DNA of 64,000 nt from positions 80,640 to 144,639 of the forward strand of contig QCGK01000002.1 of NCBI GenBank assembly GCA_003279945.1, read 5' to 3'. The first letter of the stretch is position 1. Each line of letters opens with the position of its first letter. This DNA is from Prochlorococcus sp. AG-388-A01 (GTDB lineage: Bacteria > Cyanobacteriota > Cyanobacteriia > PCC-6307 > Cyanobiaceae). Below are positions 9,703 to 16,250 of the stretch, piece after piece. The translations under genes were made by a program, and so were the position numbers. Under the pieces are notes generated by a model. It made no database searches. It worked only from the letters and a program-made list of their open reading frames with translations, and was not told where the DNA came from.

Positions 9703-10251
9703 CTAAACATTTCCAATGATTAGATAAAGAAAAATATAATAAAAAAATGATCCCAAAAATGTGTTAATCAAGATAACCCTTTTTTTGATGTTTGAAAAGG
9801 CAATAATATAGCTTCCCAAGATATGAGGCAGGATTGGGAAAGATCTTATTATTAAAATATAAAAGGATCTGAAAGTAACATTTTTAAATAATTTATATAG
9901 ATTATTCTTCTCTGGTTTTTTCAAGAAAAATATTTTTCCAGAAAATTTGAATTTAATTTTTCTCAAAATAAGAACCTGAATTACACTTAAAATAGTTAAA
10001 ATTGGAGAAAATAATAAAACATAATATAACCCAAAAAGCTTTATTAATATAAAGTCAAAAACAATTGACAAGGGAAGGCCTAGAAATATTGAAATGATAT
10101 TCAAGGCTATTAAATACTTGTATCGAATATTATTAAGTAAGGTTTCAAAATCATAGGTATATTTAAATATTAAAGCCAAAAAATAAACCACTAAATAAGT
10201 GAAAAATATTTTAAAAATTACTGATTTAAAATTCAGATCTTTCCTATTCAT
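9703..10251 (-). CDS. Membrane protein, possibly TVP38/TMEM64 (VTT) type
   Basis: A strongly hydrophobic protein of 182 residues with about five membrane segments. The central GLPLSIVFDFILIKLFGLYYVLLF block and the later RSFPILPHILGSYIIAFSNI resemble the VTT (SNARE-associated) domain, in which GxP and F-G motifs are conserved, but the match is by eye only. I chose ATG at 10251, preceded by GGTGA; an in-frame TTG at 10281 would add ten residues and falls on the leftmost tRNA-Ser-like repeat. The convergent ferredoxin gene ends 5 nt away. Confidence 0.6.
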   Translation of the reverse strand: MNRKDLNFKSVIFKIFFTYLVVYFLALIFKYTYDFETLLNNIRYKYLIALNIISIFLGLPLSIVFDFILIKLFGLYYVLLFSPILTILSVIQVLILRKIKFKFSGKIFFLKKPEKNNLYKLFKNVTFRSFYILIIRSFPILPHILGSYIIAFSNIKKRVILINTFLGSFFYYIFLYLIIGNV

Positions 10252-10280
10252 AAAAATATCACCATTCCAGCTGATTATCA

Positions 10281-10295
10281 AAAACGGAGAGGATG
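10281..10295 (+). repeat. att-like copy of the tRNA-Ser 3' end (leftmost)
   Basis: aaaacggagaggatg matches aaaacggagagggtg, the 3' end of tRNA-Ser(CGA) at 14243-14257, at 14 of 15 positions and in the same orientation. In this AT-rich sequence such a match is very unlikely by chance. It marks the left limit of the gene-poor accessory region. Confidence 0.6.
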
Positions 10296-10415
10296 TACCT
10301 AAACTCCTAATTAGATGTCCAGTATAGACCTATTATTACCATAGTTGAACTTAATGGTTCATATGAAAATGTGAGACAACAAGAAACACTCCAACAAGAG
10401 AAAAAGTTAACAGTA

Positions 10416-11054
10416 TTATTTCATCCTAGAAAAACTTCTATTTAATTTAAAGTTAAACGAAAGACTTATCCTTTCTTCATCAGATAAATTAATCTCAACA
10501 GCGTGAGGTAACCATGCAGGAAAAACAATTAACATATTTTCTTTTGGTGAAACTGTATTAATGGGGTAGTCAAATCCTTGCATTTGATAATCTTCTTTAA
10601 AATGCCCCATATATTCCGTTGAGATAAAGTCAGCTTCATTAAAGTTTCTATAAAAAAGAAATCTTCCTCCTTTCATCTCTTTTGGTACTCTAATGAAAAA
10701 CACACCTGAATAAGTTAAGCCAGAATGAGTATGTGGTGTATTCGAGGAACCTTTTCCGCTTATATTTATCCAGAAATTTGTTAGTTGCAGCTCACCTTTT
10801 CTGCTTATTTGATGAATTGCATTTACAGCATTAATGATTTGATTTAATAATTGATTGGTTCCCGGAAGATTAGTTAAATCTCTAATATCTTTTGAATGAT
10901 ATCCATTTGAACCAGAATTACTTTTACGAACACCATCTTTATCATTTTTTCTTATCAAATAAGCCTCATTTTGTAATTGCTTTATATTTTCATTTAGTTC
11001 AGCAGTCCAAAACTGCGTTGGGAATAAAAAACCTGGTTTAATTTGAACCTTCAT
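10416..11054 (-). CDS. 2OG-Fe(II) oxygenase, TIGR02466-like
   Basis: A putative 2-oxoglutarate/iron-dependent oxygenase of 212 residues. The double-stranded beta-helix core is recognisable: NFWINISGKGSSNTPHTHSGLTYSGVFF carries a likely iron ligand His, GGRFLFY follows, and MLIVFPAWLPHAVEINLSDEERISLSFNF carries the distal His and the Arg expected to bind 2-oxoglutarate. This fits the TIGR02466 family, common in marine cyanobacteria and their phages; the substrate is unknown. It is the first gene inside the region bounded by tRNA-Ser 3'-end repeats, consistent with a cargo gene. Confidence 0.8.
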   Translation of the reverse strand: MKVQIKPGFLFPTQFWTAELNENIKQLQNEAYLIRKNDKDGVRKSNSGSNGYHSKDIRDLTNLPGTNQLLNQIINAVNAIHQISRKGELQLTNFWINISGKGSSNTPHTHSGLTYSGVFFIRVPKEMKGGRFLFYRNFNEADFISTEYMGHFKEDYQMQGFDYPINTVSPKENMLIVFPAWLPHAVEINLSDEERISLSFNFKLNRSFSRMK

Positions 11055-11627
11055 TTAAAAAATTTGCAAATCATTTCACCACTTTAAAATATATAAATTT
11101 TTAATAATCATCAACTTTAAAAGATTTTTATCTTCTTTTTTTGAAATGAGTAAGATACAAATTAGAGTAATTAGCTAGAACTAAAAGCAATAATAAAAAA
11201 GTATTTAAATAGTTCAAATTAATCTTTAAAATTTAGTTACTCTTTAATCTATCGTCAAATAATTATAGACGGAACCCTAAGCTTTAACGTTTATAAGTAT
11301 CCGCCAACAAACATGCCATCAAGAAATTGTCACTTGGGTTTAATTTAAGAATTAGATTTAAAATTTAAATAGAACATGTATCAACTAAAAGCTATAAAAT
11401 CTATAAAATTCTATAAATAAATCGTTCAAATAATGGAACAATTTTTAATCTTATGGAAGTGCTTAAATTACATCTTATTCAACTCGGCAGTTTAAGAAAA
11501 CCAAAGGGAACATTTTGAGAGCAATTCATACTCAGTCATCACTTTCATTATCGCCTCCTACTTTTTCGGAATATAAAGTAAGACTTAGATCGAAATATGA
11601 AGGTCAATAAAATTAATTTATATTCAT
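11055..11627. other. Gene-poor stretch between the oxygenase gene and the small RNA
   Basis: No convincing gene. Two tiny consecutive plus-strand frames exist: 21 codons from ATG 11453 to a TGA at 11516, then 31 codons from TTG 11515 to TAA 11608, joined by a TTGA overlap. Their composition (for example SLSPPTFSEYKVRLRSKYE) looks more protein-like than chance, so they could be a coupled pair or the remains of one frameshifted gene. On the minus strand an 11-codon frame near 11300 is also protein-like. None can be supported without comparison to other strains. Confidence 0.3.
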
Positions 11628-11658
11628 AAAAAAAAGACCTCTAATACTAGAGATCTTT
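11628..11658 (-). terminator. Terminator of the Yfr2-like RNA
   Basis: Minus strand: AAAGATCTCT, loop AGTATT, AGAGGTCTTT, then T run. One C-A mismatch interrupts the stem. The A run at 11628-11635 on the plus strand is the T tract of the minus strand. Confidence 0.7.
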
Positions 11659-11725
11659 TAATGGTTTAGTAAATCAAGTGTTTCCTTGTTTCCACTGATT
11701 TTAGTAAACCTCTCCTTCACACATT
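11628..11725 (-). ncRNA. Yfr2-family-like small RNA
   Basis: On the minus strand, 11710 to 11663 folds into a long hairpin: GGTTTA pairs with TAAACC, AAATCAGTG pairs with CACTTGATTT (one bulged T), and the loop reads GAAACAAGGAAA. Together with the closing pairs this gives the repeated GGAAACA motif that I recall as the hallmark of the cyanobacterial Yfr2 RNA family. A second hairpin (11636-11655) followed by eight T on the minus strand is a convincing terminator at the 3' end. The 5' end is not visible; 11725 is a guess based on the family length of about 65-100 nt. Confidence 0.65.
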
Positions 11726-11789
11726 TAAAGAGTACCCTATTTATTTCTTATCCGTGGAAGTAGCAAATGGAATATTACTAAATTGTCAC

Positions 11790-11930
11790 ATGTATCTATT
11801 GTCCATTTCAAAATATTTGTCGTTTTCAAAAAAACCTAATTATGAGAAAAGGGAATTTACTTATAAGAAATTAGTATATGAAGATTCTTTAATATATATA
11901 AAAACTGGGCCAAGGCATCAAATATCTTAA
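11790..11930 (+). CDS. Small basic hypothetical protein (46 aa)
   Basis: An unrecognised frame from ATG 11790 to TAA 11930. The product is basic and aromatic (MYLLSISKYLSFSKKPNYEK at the start, then REFTYKKLVYEDSLIYIKTG, end PRHQIS), with no membrane segment. The lysine- and tyrosine-rich composition looks coding, but no Shine-Dalgarno is visible. It starts about 80 nt from the divergent Yfr2-like RNA, within the accessory region. It may be a real short gene or the 3' part of a decayed one. Confidence 0.35.
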   Translation: MYLLSISKYLSFSKKPNYEKREFTYKKLVYEDSLIYIKTGPRHQIS

Positions 11931-12065
11931 ATATTAATTAATATTGTTTTTCCAAAAATAGATAAAGATTGGAAAAATGGCTTTAGTATCTACTATAGCC
12001 GTACTTCTTGAAATCAACTTCACTCTTTCAGAATTACGTTTTTATCAAAATTACAAAATTTCATT

Positions 12066-12134
12066 TTATTTTCTTAGAGCATTCGCATTTCCTACTGCGT
12101 AATAAACATAAAGATCATTTTCTACTTTTGCCAT
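12066..12134 (-). CDS. Possible micro-protein (22 aa)
   Basis: The minus strand from ATG 12134 encodes 22 residues beginning MAKVENDLYVYYAVGNANAL and ending in Arg-Lys. The balanced composition is unusual for random AT-rich DNA, but no Shine-Dalgarno is seen and a 41-codon plus-strand frame (11977-12102) overlaps it. I cannot decide which, if either, is translated. Confidence 0.25.
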   Translation of the reverse strand: MAKVENDLYVYYAVGNANALRK

Positions 12135-12226
12135 AATTAAACGTACTATTTAATTCCAAATTAATATAACTCGATTTTCATTAGTACTGGGGAGGATTCT
12201 ATGGGGTAGATGGATTTAATTTTTTT

Positions 12227-12352
12227 ATGTTATTAACTTCACCCCAAATTAAAATTGGTTTATTGCTTATAAGTATTGGGATAGCAGTTAATTTTGAAAT
12301 TAAATTTGATATTTTTAAAAGAAATGTATTAATTAGATCACAGGAAAATTAA
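12227..12352 (+). CDS. Possible small membrane protein (41 aa)
   Basis: An unrecognised frame from ATG 12227 to TAA 12352. It has one hydrophobic segment, IKIGLLLISIGIAVNFEI, followed by a charged end FDIFKRNVLIRSQEN. The frame is open upstream to a TAG just before 12187 (YWGGFYGVDGFNFF), without another canonical start. It converges on the rhomboid gene with 6 nt between the stops. Confidence 0.35.
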   Translation: MLLTSPQIKIGLLLISIGIAVNFEIKFDIFKRNVLIRSQEN

Positions 12353-12358
12353 TTAAAT

Positions 12359-12964
12359 TTAGAATAAGAATAAGAAACATCCTGCAATAAATCCACTTAG
12401 ATGGCCCAATAAACTTACCCCTGGCAAGAAAGAAAATATCAATCCTATAAAACAAATTGTCCTTGACATTTTTTGAACCTCATAATCAGATTTTAAACCA
12501 ATCTTTCTACCTAAAAAATAACTCTTACCAAAGAAAGAAGTTAATAGTAAGAATCCAAATAAAGCATAAATTATTCCACTAAATCCCAAAGCAGCATAAT
12601 TCGGATAGACATTAAAAAAATAAGCTAAGGTCTTTTCGTAAATCCAGATAATAAAAAAATTAAAGAAAGAACAAATTAAGATAAATTCCAAATAAAAAAA
12701 TCTCCTTTCAATACCAAGTCTCATTAAAAAATATCTAGTTATAATTATTCCACCTAGATTACTTAATAAATGATTTAAATCTGCGTGGACTAGGATTGAG
12801 GTGAAAATCCTATATGGTTGATAACCAATTAATTTTGGTACATAGTATAAAAATTTTTTATCAAAAACTTGTATTAAATCTGTAAAAAGAAAAACTGAAA
12901 TTAAAAGAACTGCGCTTACAATGTACTGCCAATCATATTTAGAAATTGAATTATTAAAAGGCAT
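12359..12964 (-). CDS. Rhomboid-family intramembrane serine protease
   Basis: A membrane protein of 201 residues with about six segments. The rhomboid features are present: HADLNHLLSNLGG (loop-helix 2 His/Asn motif), the GxSG nucleophile motif in AALGFSGIIYALFG, and the catalytic His in LLGHLSGFIAG near the C-terminus. The Ser-His dyad therefore looks intact. Substrates are unknown. It lies within the accessory region between two tRNA-Ser 3'-end copies. Confidence 0.85.
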   Translation of the reverse strand: MPFNNSISKYDWQYIVSAVLLISVFLFTDLIQVFDKKFLYYVPKLIGYQPYRIFTSILVHADLNHLLSNLGGIIITRYFLMRLGIERRFFYLEFILICSFFNFFIIWIYEKTLAYFFNVYPNYAALGFSGIIYALFGFLLLTSFFGKSYFLGRKIGLKSDYEVQKMSRTICFIGLIFSFLPGVSLLGHLSGFIAGCFLFLF

Positions 12965-13355
12965 AAATGCAAATACCTTTTATTTGAATTACAAGCATAT
13001 ATTATTTATGATAATAAATTTTATTGAGCTTACAAGCGATTCTGAGGAGAGCAAATTGATTAATAAATTGAAGTTTTAAGCAAATTTAGAGTTTTTTACA
13101 TTTTCCTATAGTCATCATGTAATATTTCTATTGCCAACTTTCTATTCTTCATTGCAACTCTGATTAAATTCATTTCATGGAAGTTTTGATTGAGGATAGT
13201 GAAAGGTGTAATGAGTTTGATAATACCTGCTGTGTCTACACATATTTTATCCCTCTTATGACTTGAAATTCCTAGAATATTAATACCCGATTAGAATTGA
13301 AAAATTTGAAAACTCTTCGTTTTAACAAACTATTAGGGCCTGCCAGTAATATTAA
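12965..13355. other. Intergenic stretch left of the duplicated module
   Basis: No supported gene. Three micro-frames can be read: 23 codons at 13008-13079 (+), 25 codons at 13096-13173 (-) and 29 codons at 13177-13266 (+, containing NTCCVYTYFIPL). The last two start head to head from ATG codons 3 nt apart. No Shine-Dalgarno or promoter supports them. The stretch may be decayed DNA between insertions. Confidence 0.3.
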
Positions 13356-13604
13356 TAAACGAAGAAGGTGTATTTCCATTTGACTCTTTGTGGCATTAAT
13401 TGGCACAAAAACCAAATCGTTTTTAGGATTTTTATACGTTTTTTTATACGTGTTTAATCTTCTGACCAAAACTAATTCTTATGCTAATAATAGGGAAATT
13501 TTTAACCCATCATGGACAAAGAAACCCTTATCAAACTTGCTCAACCATTAGCTACTGCATTATTAGCAATTTCTGTTTTAACTCTCCCAATCACTGTTAA
13601 AGCA
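13356..13604 (+). repeat. Duplicated module, copy A
   Basis: About 250 bp in the same orientation as copy B (13714-13997). It begins with a diverged copy of the tRNA-Ser 3' end (taaacgaagaaggtg, 12 of 15 matches), continues with tttgactctttgtggc and tggcacaaaaacc, two 12-bp units based on tatacgtg (13433, 13445), cttctgaccaaaactaatt, and the first 31 codons of a small secreted-peptide gene. Similarity to copy B ends at the predicted signal-peptide cleavage site. Confidence 0.8.
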
Positions 13605-13661
13605 TATGGTGATTCAGTAACTATAGACGGAGGGTATTTGACAGTAATTGGTTGCAATTAG
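13512..13661 (+). CDS. Tiny secreted peptide precursor, paralogue 1 (49 aa)
   Basis: ATG 13512 to TAG 13661 encodes 49 residues. Residues 1-31 form a signal peptide: MDKETLIKLA, a hydrophobic core LATALLAISVLTLPI, and TVKA as a plausible Sec cleavage site. The remaining 18 residues (YGDSVTIDGGYLTVIGCN) form a small mature peptide with one Cys near its end. The signal part is nearly the same as in the gene at 13905, at both protein and DNA level, while the mature parts are unrelated. No function is known to me. Confidence 0.6.
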   Translation: MDKETLIKLAQPLATALLAISVLTLPITVKAYGDSVTIDGGYLTVIGCN

Positions 13662-13713
13662 GAATACTTTTCTCTCTTAGTTTATATAAAAAAACTTAAT
13701 TTAATAAATTCTT

Positions 13714-13997
13714 AAAACGGAGAGGGTGGAATTCCATTTGACTCTTTGTGGCGCTAACTGGCACAAAAACTGAATCGTTTTTGGATTTTTATACGTGTTT
13801 TTATACGTGTCTTTAAAAGTCCATTTATACGTGTTTTTATACGTGTTTTATCTTCTGACCAAAACTAATTATTATGCTATGACTAGGGAAAATTTTAACC
13901 CATTATGGACAAAGAAACCCTTATCAAATTAGCAACTCCTGCATCAATTGTTGCATTGGCAATTTCTATTTTAAGTATTCCTTTAACTACAAAAGCA
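13714..13997 (+). repeat. Duplicated module, copy B
   Basis: Same layout as copy A but with an exact copy of the tRNA-Ser 3' end at 13714-13728 (aaaacggagagggtg, continuing gg.attc) and a longer 12-bp repeat block, four clear tatacgtg units plus a degenerate central unit. The extra length (about 36 bp) equals three repeat units. It ends where the signal-peptide coding part of the second peptide gene ends. Confidence 0.85.
13790..13849 (+). repeat. 12-bp direct repeats (iteron-like)
   Basis: tatacgtgtttt-type units start at 13790, 13802, 13826 and 13838, with a degenerate unit at 13814, so five units in phase at 12-bp spacing. Copy A has two units at 13433 and 13445. They lie between the tRNA 3'-end copy and the peptide gene and may be binding sites for a recombinase or regulator (inference). 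Confidence 0.75.
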
Positions 13998-14066
13998 GAA
14001 TTTCCTTCTTTTCGAGGGTCATATAGTAATCCTATTCATGTAGAGCATCTGAATTCATGTAGTTAA
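13905..14066 (+). CDS. Tiny secreted peptide precursor, paralogue 2 (53 aa)
   Basis: ATG 13905 to TAA 14066 encodes 53 residues. It has the same 31-residue signal peptide layout (MDKETLIKLA, then hydrophobic ASIVALAISILSIPL, then TTKA). The predicted mature part has 22 residues, starting EFPSFRGSYS and ending HLNSCS. It shares only a Cys near the end with paralogue 1. The upstream DNA (aaaactaatt.ttatgcta and aggg before aatttttaaccca) is conserved between the two copies, which supports real, separately transcribed genes. Confidence 0.6.
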   Translation: MDKETLIKLATPASIVALAISILSIPLTTKAEFPSFRGSYSNPIHVEHLNSCS

Positions 14067-14242
14067 ATGCCTTCTTTTTTATACTTAAGAAACTATCAAG
14101 GCAAACTTATTCACCAAAATTACTGAAGCGAAATTAAATAACATTTCTTTTTGCTAATTTTTTCTGAATAGTTAAAAATTTATTTTGCATCAAAAGAATT
14201 TGTCACCATATGACACTATCTGGCAAAAAGTGACATTCCAAG

Positions 14243-14257
14243 AAAACGGAGAGGGTG
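14243..14257 (+). repeat. att-like core at the intact tRNA-Ser 3' end
   Basis: aaaacggagagggtg covers the last bases of tRNA-Ser(CGA) and four bases beyond. It is the reference copy for the repeats at 10281, 13356 and 13714. tRNA 3' ends are classic tyrosine-recombinase attachment sites; no recombinase gene is seen in the window. Confidence 0.65.
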
Positions 14258-14331
14258 GGATTCGAACCCACGAATAGTTGCCTATTAAACGATTTCGAGT
14301 CGTTCGCTTTCGACCACTCAGCCACCTCTCC
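14247..14331 (-). tRNA. tRNA-Ser (anticodon CGA)
   Basis: Minus-strand sequence begins GGAGAGGTGGCTGAGTGG and ends with the T loop GGTTCGAATCC and acceptor strand CCTCTCC plus discriminator G. The anticodon loop CTCGAAA gives CGA, which reads UCG. The long variable arm typical of tRNA-Ser is present. CCA is not encoded. Confidence 0.95.
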
Positions 14332-14386
14332 TTCTTTTTATAATTTTGCTCATAAAATAAATATTACTAAATACTATATAAAATTT

Positions 14387-15409
14387 TTAATCCCAACCTG
14401 CATCTTTCATAAATTTTATTGCAATAGAATTATTTTCCCCAAGGTCTTCTACTGTTACTTCATCAGGAGTAAATTCTCCAAAGTCTTTGACAATTAGATT
14501 CTGATTAACCTCTTTCAATGGATGTTCAAAAGTAGGAGCAGCAAGGCCTTTACTTCCCTTAGGAGATGCCAGATATTCAAGGAGCTTAATTGCCTCATTT
14601 TTATTTGTAGCATATTTGGCTACACCACCAGCACTAATATTTACATGTGCAGGACTAGGTGTAAGGACTGTTGTTTTTTTCGCATATAAAGCATCTCTTC
14701 TTCCATTTACACCAGCCAGCATTCTTGCAACATAATAATGATTTACAATACCAACACCACATTTTCTTTTAGAAACTGCTCTTACAATAGAAATATCTCC
14801 AGGGAAAAAAGGTTGGGAGACATTAGAAATCATTCCGCTCAACCAAGCCTTTGTTTTTGATTCGCCTTTATTAACTATTTGATTGGCGACTAAAGATTGG
14901 TTATACGGACTTTTTCTATTCCTCAAACATACTTTTCCTTTTAAGGAAGGGTCAGCCAAATCAGTGTAATCATTAATCTTACTTACATCTACAACCTTTG
15001 GATTTGCGACCATGACTCTAACTCTTCTTGTTAACGCGTACCATTCCTTATTAGGATCTTTTAACCCAATAGGTACATTATTTTCTAAAGTGGTGGAATC
15101 TATTTTCTGAAGCAATCCTAATTTTGCAGCATTAGTAATTCTTGCTGCATCAACAAGCAAAATTAGATCGGCCTGGGAATTTTTACCTTCTCTTTTTAAC
15201 CTTTCAATTAAGGAGATACCAGCAGCCTCAATTAATCTCACCTTTATGCCTGTTTCTTCAGCAAATTTCTTATATACACTTCTGTCTGTGTTGTAATGTC
15301 TCCCTGAATAAACCCTAACTTCTCTTTCGGAGGATTTAGAGGGAATATTTACATTAAAGATAAGTCCTAGGGTTAAAGTTGCATAAAGCAATTTTTGAAA
15401 TCTTTGCAA
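14387..15409 (-). CDS. futA: Iron(III) ABC transporter substrate-binding protein (FutA/IdiA)
   Basis: The periplasmic or thylakoid-associated iron-binding protein of the Fut system, also called IdiA or AfuA. The 340-residue precursor starts with TTG at 15409 and a signal peptide (LLYATLTLGLIFNVNIPSKSS). The mature part has VRVYSGRHYNTDRSVYKKFAEETGIKV, ADLILLVDAARI, EWYALTRRVRVMVAN, and VGIVNHYYVARM; the clustered tyrosines are the known Fe(III) ligands. It is divergent from a PKHD-type hydroxylase gene, with a shared inverted repeat between them, so iron control is likely. Confidence 0.95.
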   Translation of the reverse strand: MQRFQKLLYATLTLGLIFNVNIPSKSSEREVRVYSGRHYNTDRSVYKKFAEETGIKVRLIEAAGISLIERLKREGKNSQADLILLVDAARITNAAKLGLLQKIDSTTLENNVPIGLKDPNKEWYALTRRVRVMVANPKVVDVSKINDYTDLADPSLKGKVCLRNRKSPYNQSLVANQIVNKGESKTKAWLSGMISNVSQPFFPGDISIVRAVSKRKCGVGIVNHYYVARMLAGVNGRRDALYAKKTTVLTPSPAHVNISAGGVAKYATNKNEAIKLLEYLASPKGSKGLAAPTFEHPLKEVNQNLIVKDFGEFTPDEVTVEDLGENNSIAIKFMKDAGWD

Positions 15410-15477
15410 TTTTTTTAATTAGTATCTATGGTTACTTTATCTCTAACTAACGATCAAGGATCTAAAAAGAAAATTTC

Positions 15478-15495
15478 GATACTTTGATTTGTATC
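15478..15495. promoter_or_regulatory. Inverted repeat between futA and the hydroxylase gene, Fur-box candidate
   Basis: gatactttgatttgtatc has matching arms GATAC and GTATC around an AT-rich centre. It lies in the only intergenic space of two divergent genes from iron-linked families. The fit to the GATAATGATAATCATTATC-type Fur consensus is partial. Confidence 0.45.
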
Positions 15496-15512
15496 ATTTT
15501 TAATATTTTTTT

Positions 15513-16178
15513 ATGAACTATTTAACCAGACAATTATTAAATCACAAAGAGATTAAACTATTAAAAACTGAATTAGATAATGAAGATTTACCATGGGAAG
15601 ATGGAAAAAAAACAGCGGGTGATCATGCTGCCAAGGTAAAAAATAATTTACAACTGAAAAAAGATTCAGTAATTGCTAGAAAATATGGGGATTTAATTAT
15701 TAAGAAAATTCTAAATGAAACGCTTATAAAAAGTTTCGTAATCCCTAAGAAAATACATGGAACAATGTTCACAAAATCAACTAAGGGGATGAAATATGGT
15801 TGTCATATTGATAATCCTTATATGGCTTCTGGGAGAGCCGACCTATCTTTTACTATTTTTATAAACTCTAAAGATGAATATGAAGGGGGAGAATTATGTA
15901 TTGAGAAATTAGATAAGGAGGAAGATTTCAAGTTAAATTCTGGAGAAATAATAATTTATCCCAGCACATATCTACATTCAGTCAAAGAAATTATGAATGG
16001 GGAAAGATTAGTTTTTGTTGGTTGGATAGAGAGTTATGTAAAAAGTATCGAACAAAGAGAATATCTATTTGATCTTGATGCAAGTGCAAGATCCCTACTT
16101 GCCAAGCATGGTAGATCAGAAGAACTTGATCTTATTTTCAAATCATATTCAAATCTATTAAGAATATTAGGAGATTAA
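15513..16178 (+). CDS. PKHD-type Fe(II)/2OG hydroxylase (PiuC-like)
   Basis: A 221-residue dioxygenase of the PKHD/PiuC family, which in other bacteria is associated with iron uptake. The iron-binding triad is visible as H-x-D in GCHIDNPYM (near residues 97-102) and the distal His in IIIYPSTYLHSVKEI, followed by Arg in GERLVFVGWIESYV. The C-terminal region EYLFDLDASARSLL matches the family pattern. Length is normal. It is divergent from futA. The substrate is unknown. Confidence 0.88.
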   Translation: MNYLTRQLLNHKEIKLLKTELDNEDLPWEDGKKTAGDHAAKVKNNLQLKKDSVIARKYGDLIIKKILNETLIKSFVIPKKIHGTMFTKSTKGMKYGCHIDNPYMASGRADLSFTIFINSKDEYEGGELCIEKLDKEEDFKLNSGEIIIYPSTYLHSVKEIMNGERLVFVGWIESYVKSIEQREYLFDLDASARSLLAKHGRSEELDLIFKSYSNLLRILGD

Positions 16179-16250
16179 AGAATCATTTTATACAACAACT
16201 AGAGAATAAGAAAATAATTGATTAGCATATGATTAGTTCAAAATTATGGC

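Noticed and set aside
10305..10445. A plus-strand frame with SYENVRQQETLQQEKKL that looks protein-like.
   Set aside because: No start codon after the preceding stop, and it runs into the 3' end of the opposite oxygenase gene. Probably chance or a remnant.
11977..12102. A 41-codon plus-strand frame (MALVSTIAVLLEINF start).
   Set aside because: It overlaps the minus-strand 22-codon frame that has a more protein-like composition; weak ribosome site. Left undecided and not listed.
13272..13469. A 65-codon minus-strand ORF across copy A of the repeated module.
   Set aside because: It is antisense to the repeat block; its repeats (YKKTYKNPK) only reflect the 12-bp DNA repeats, and copy B does not keep the frame.
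14255..14497. An 80-codon plus-strand ORF starting inside the tRNA-Ser gene (GFEPTNSCLL).
   Set aside because: The GFEPT start is the classic false translation of a tRNA T arm read backwards, and the rest is antisense to futA.
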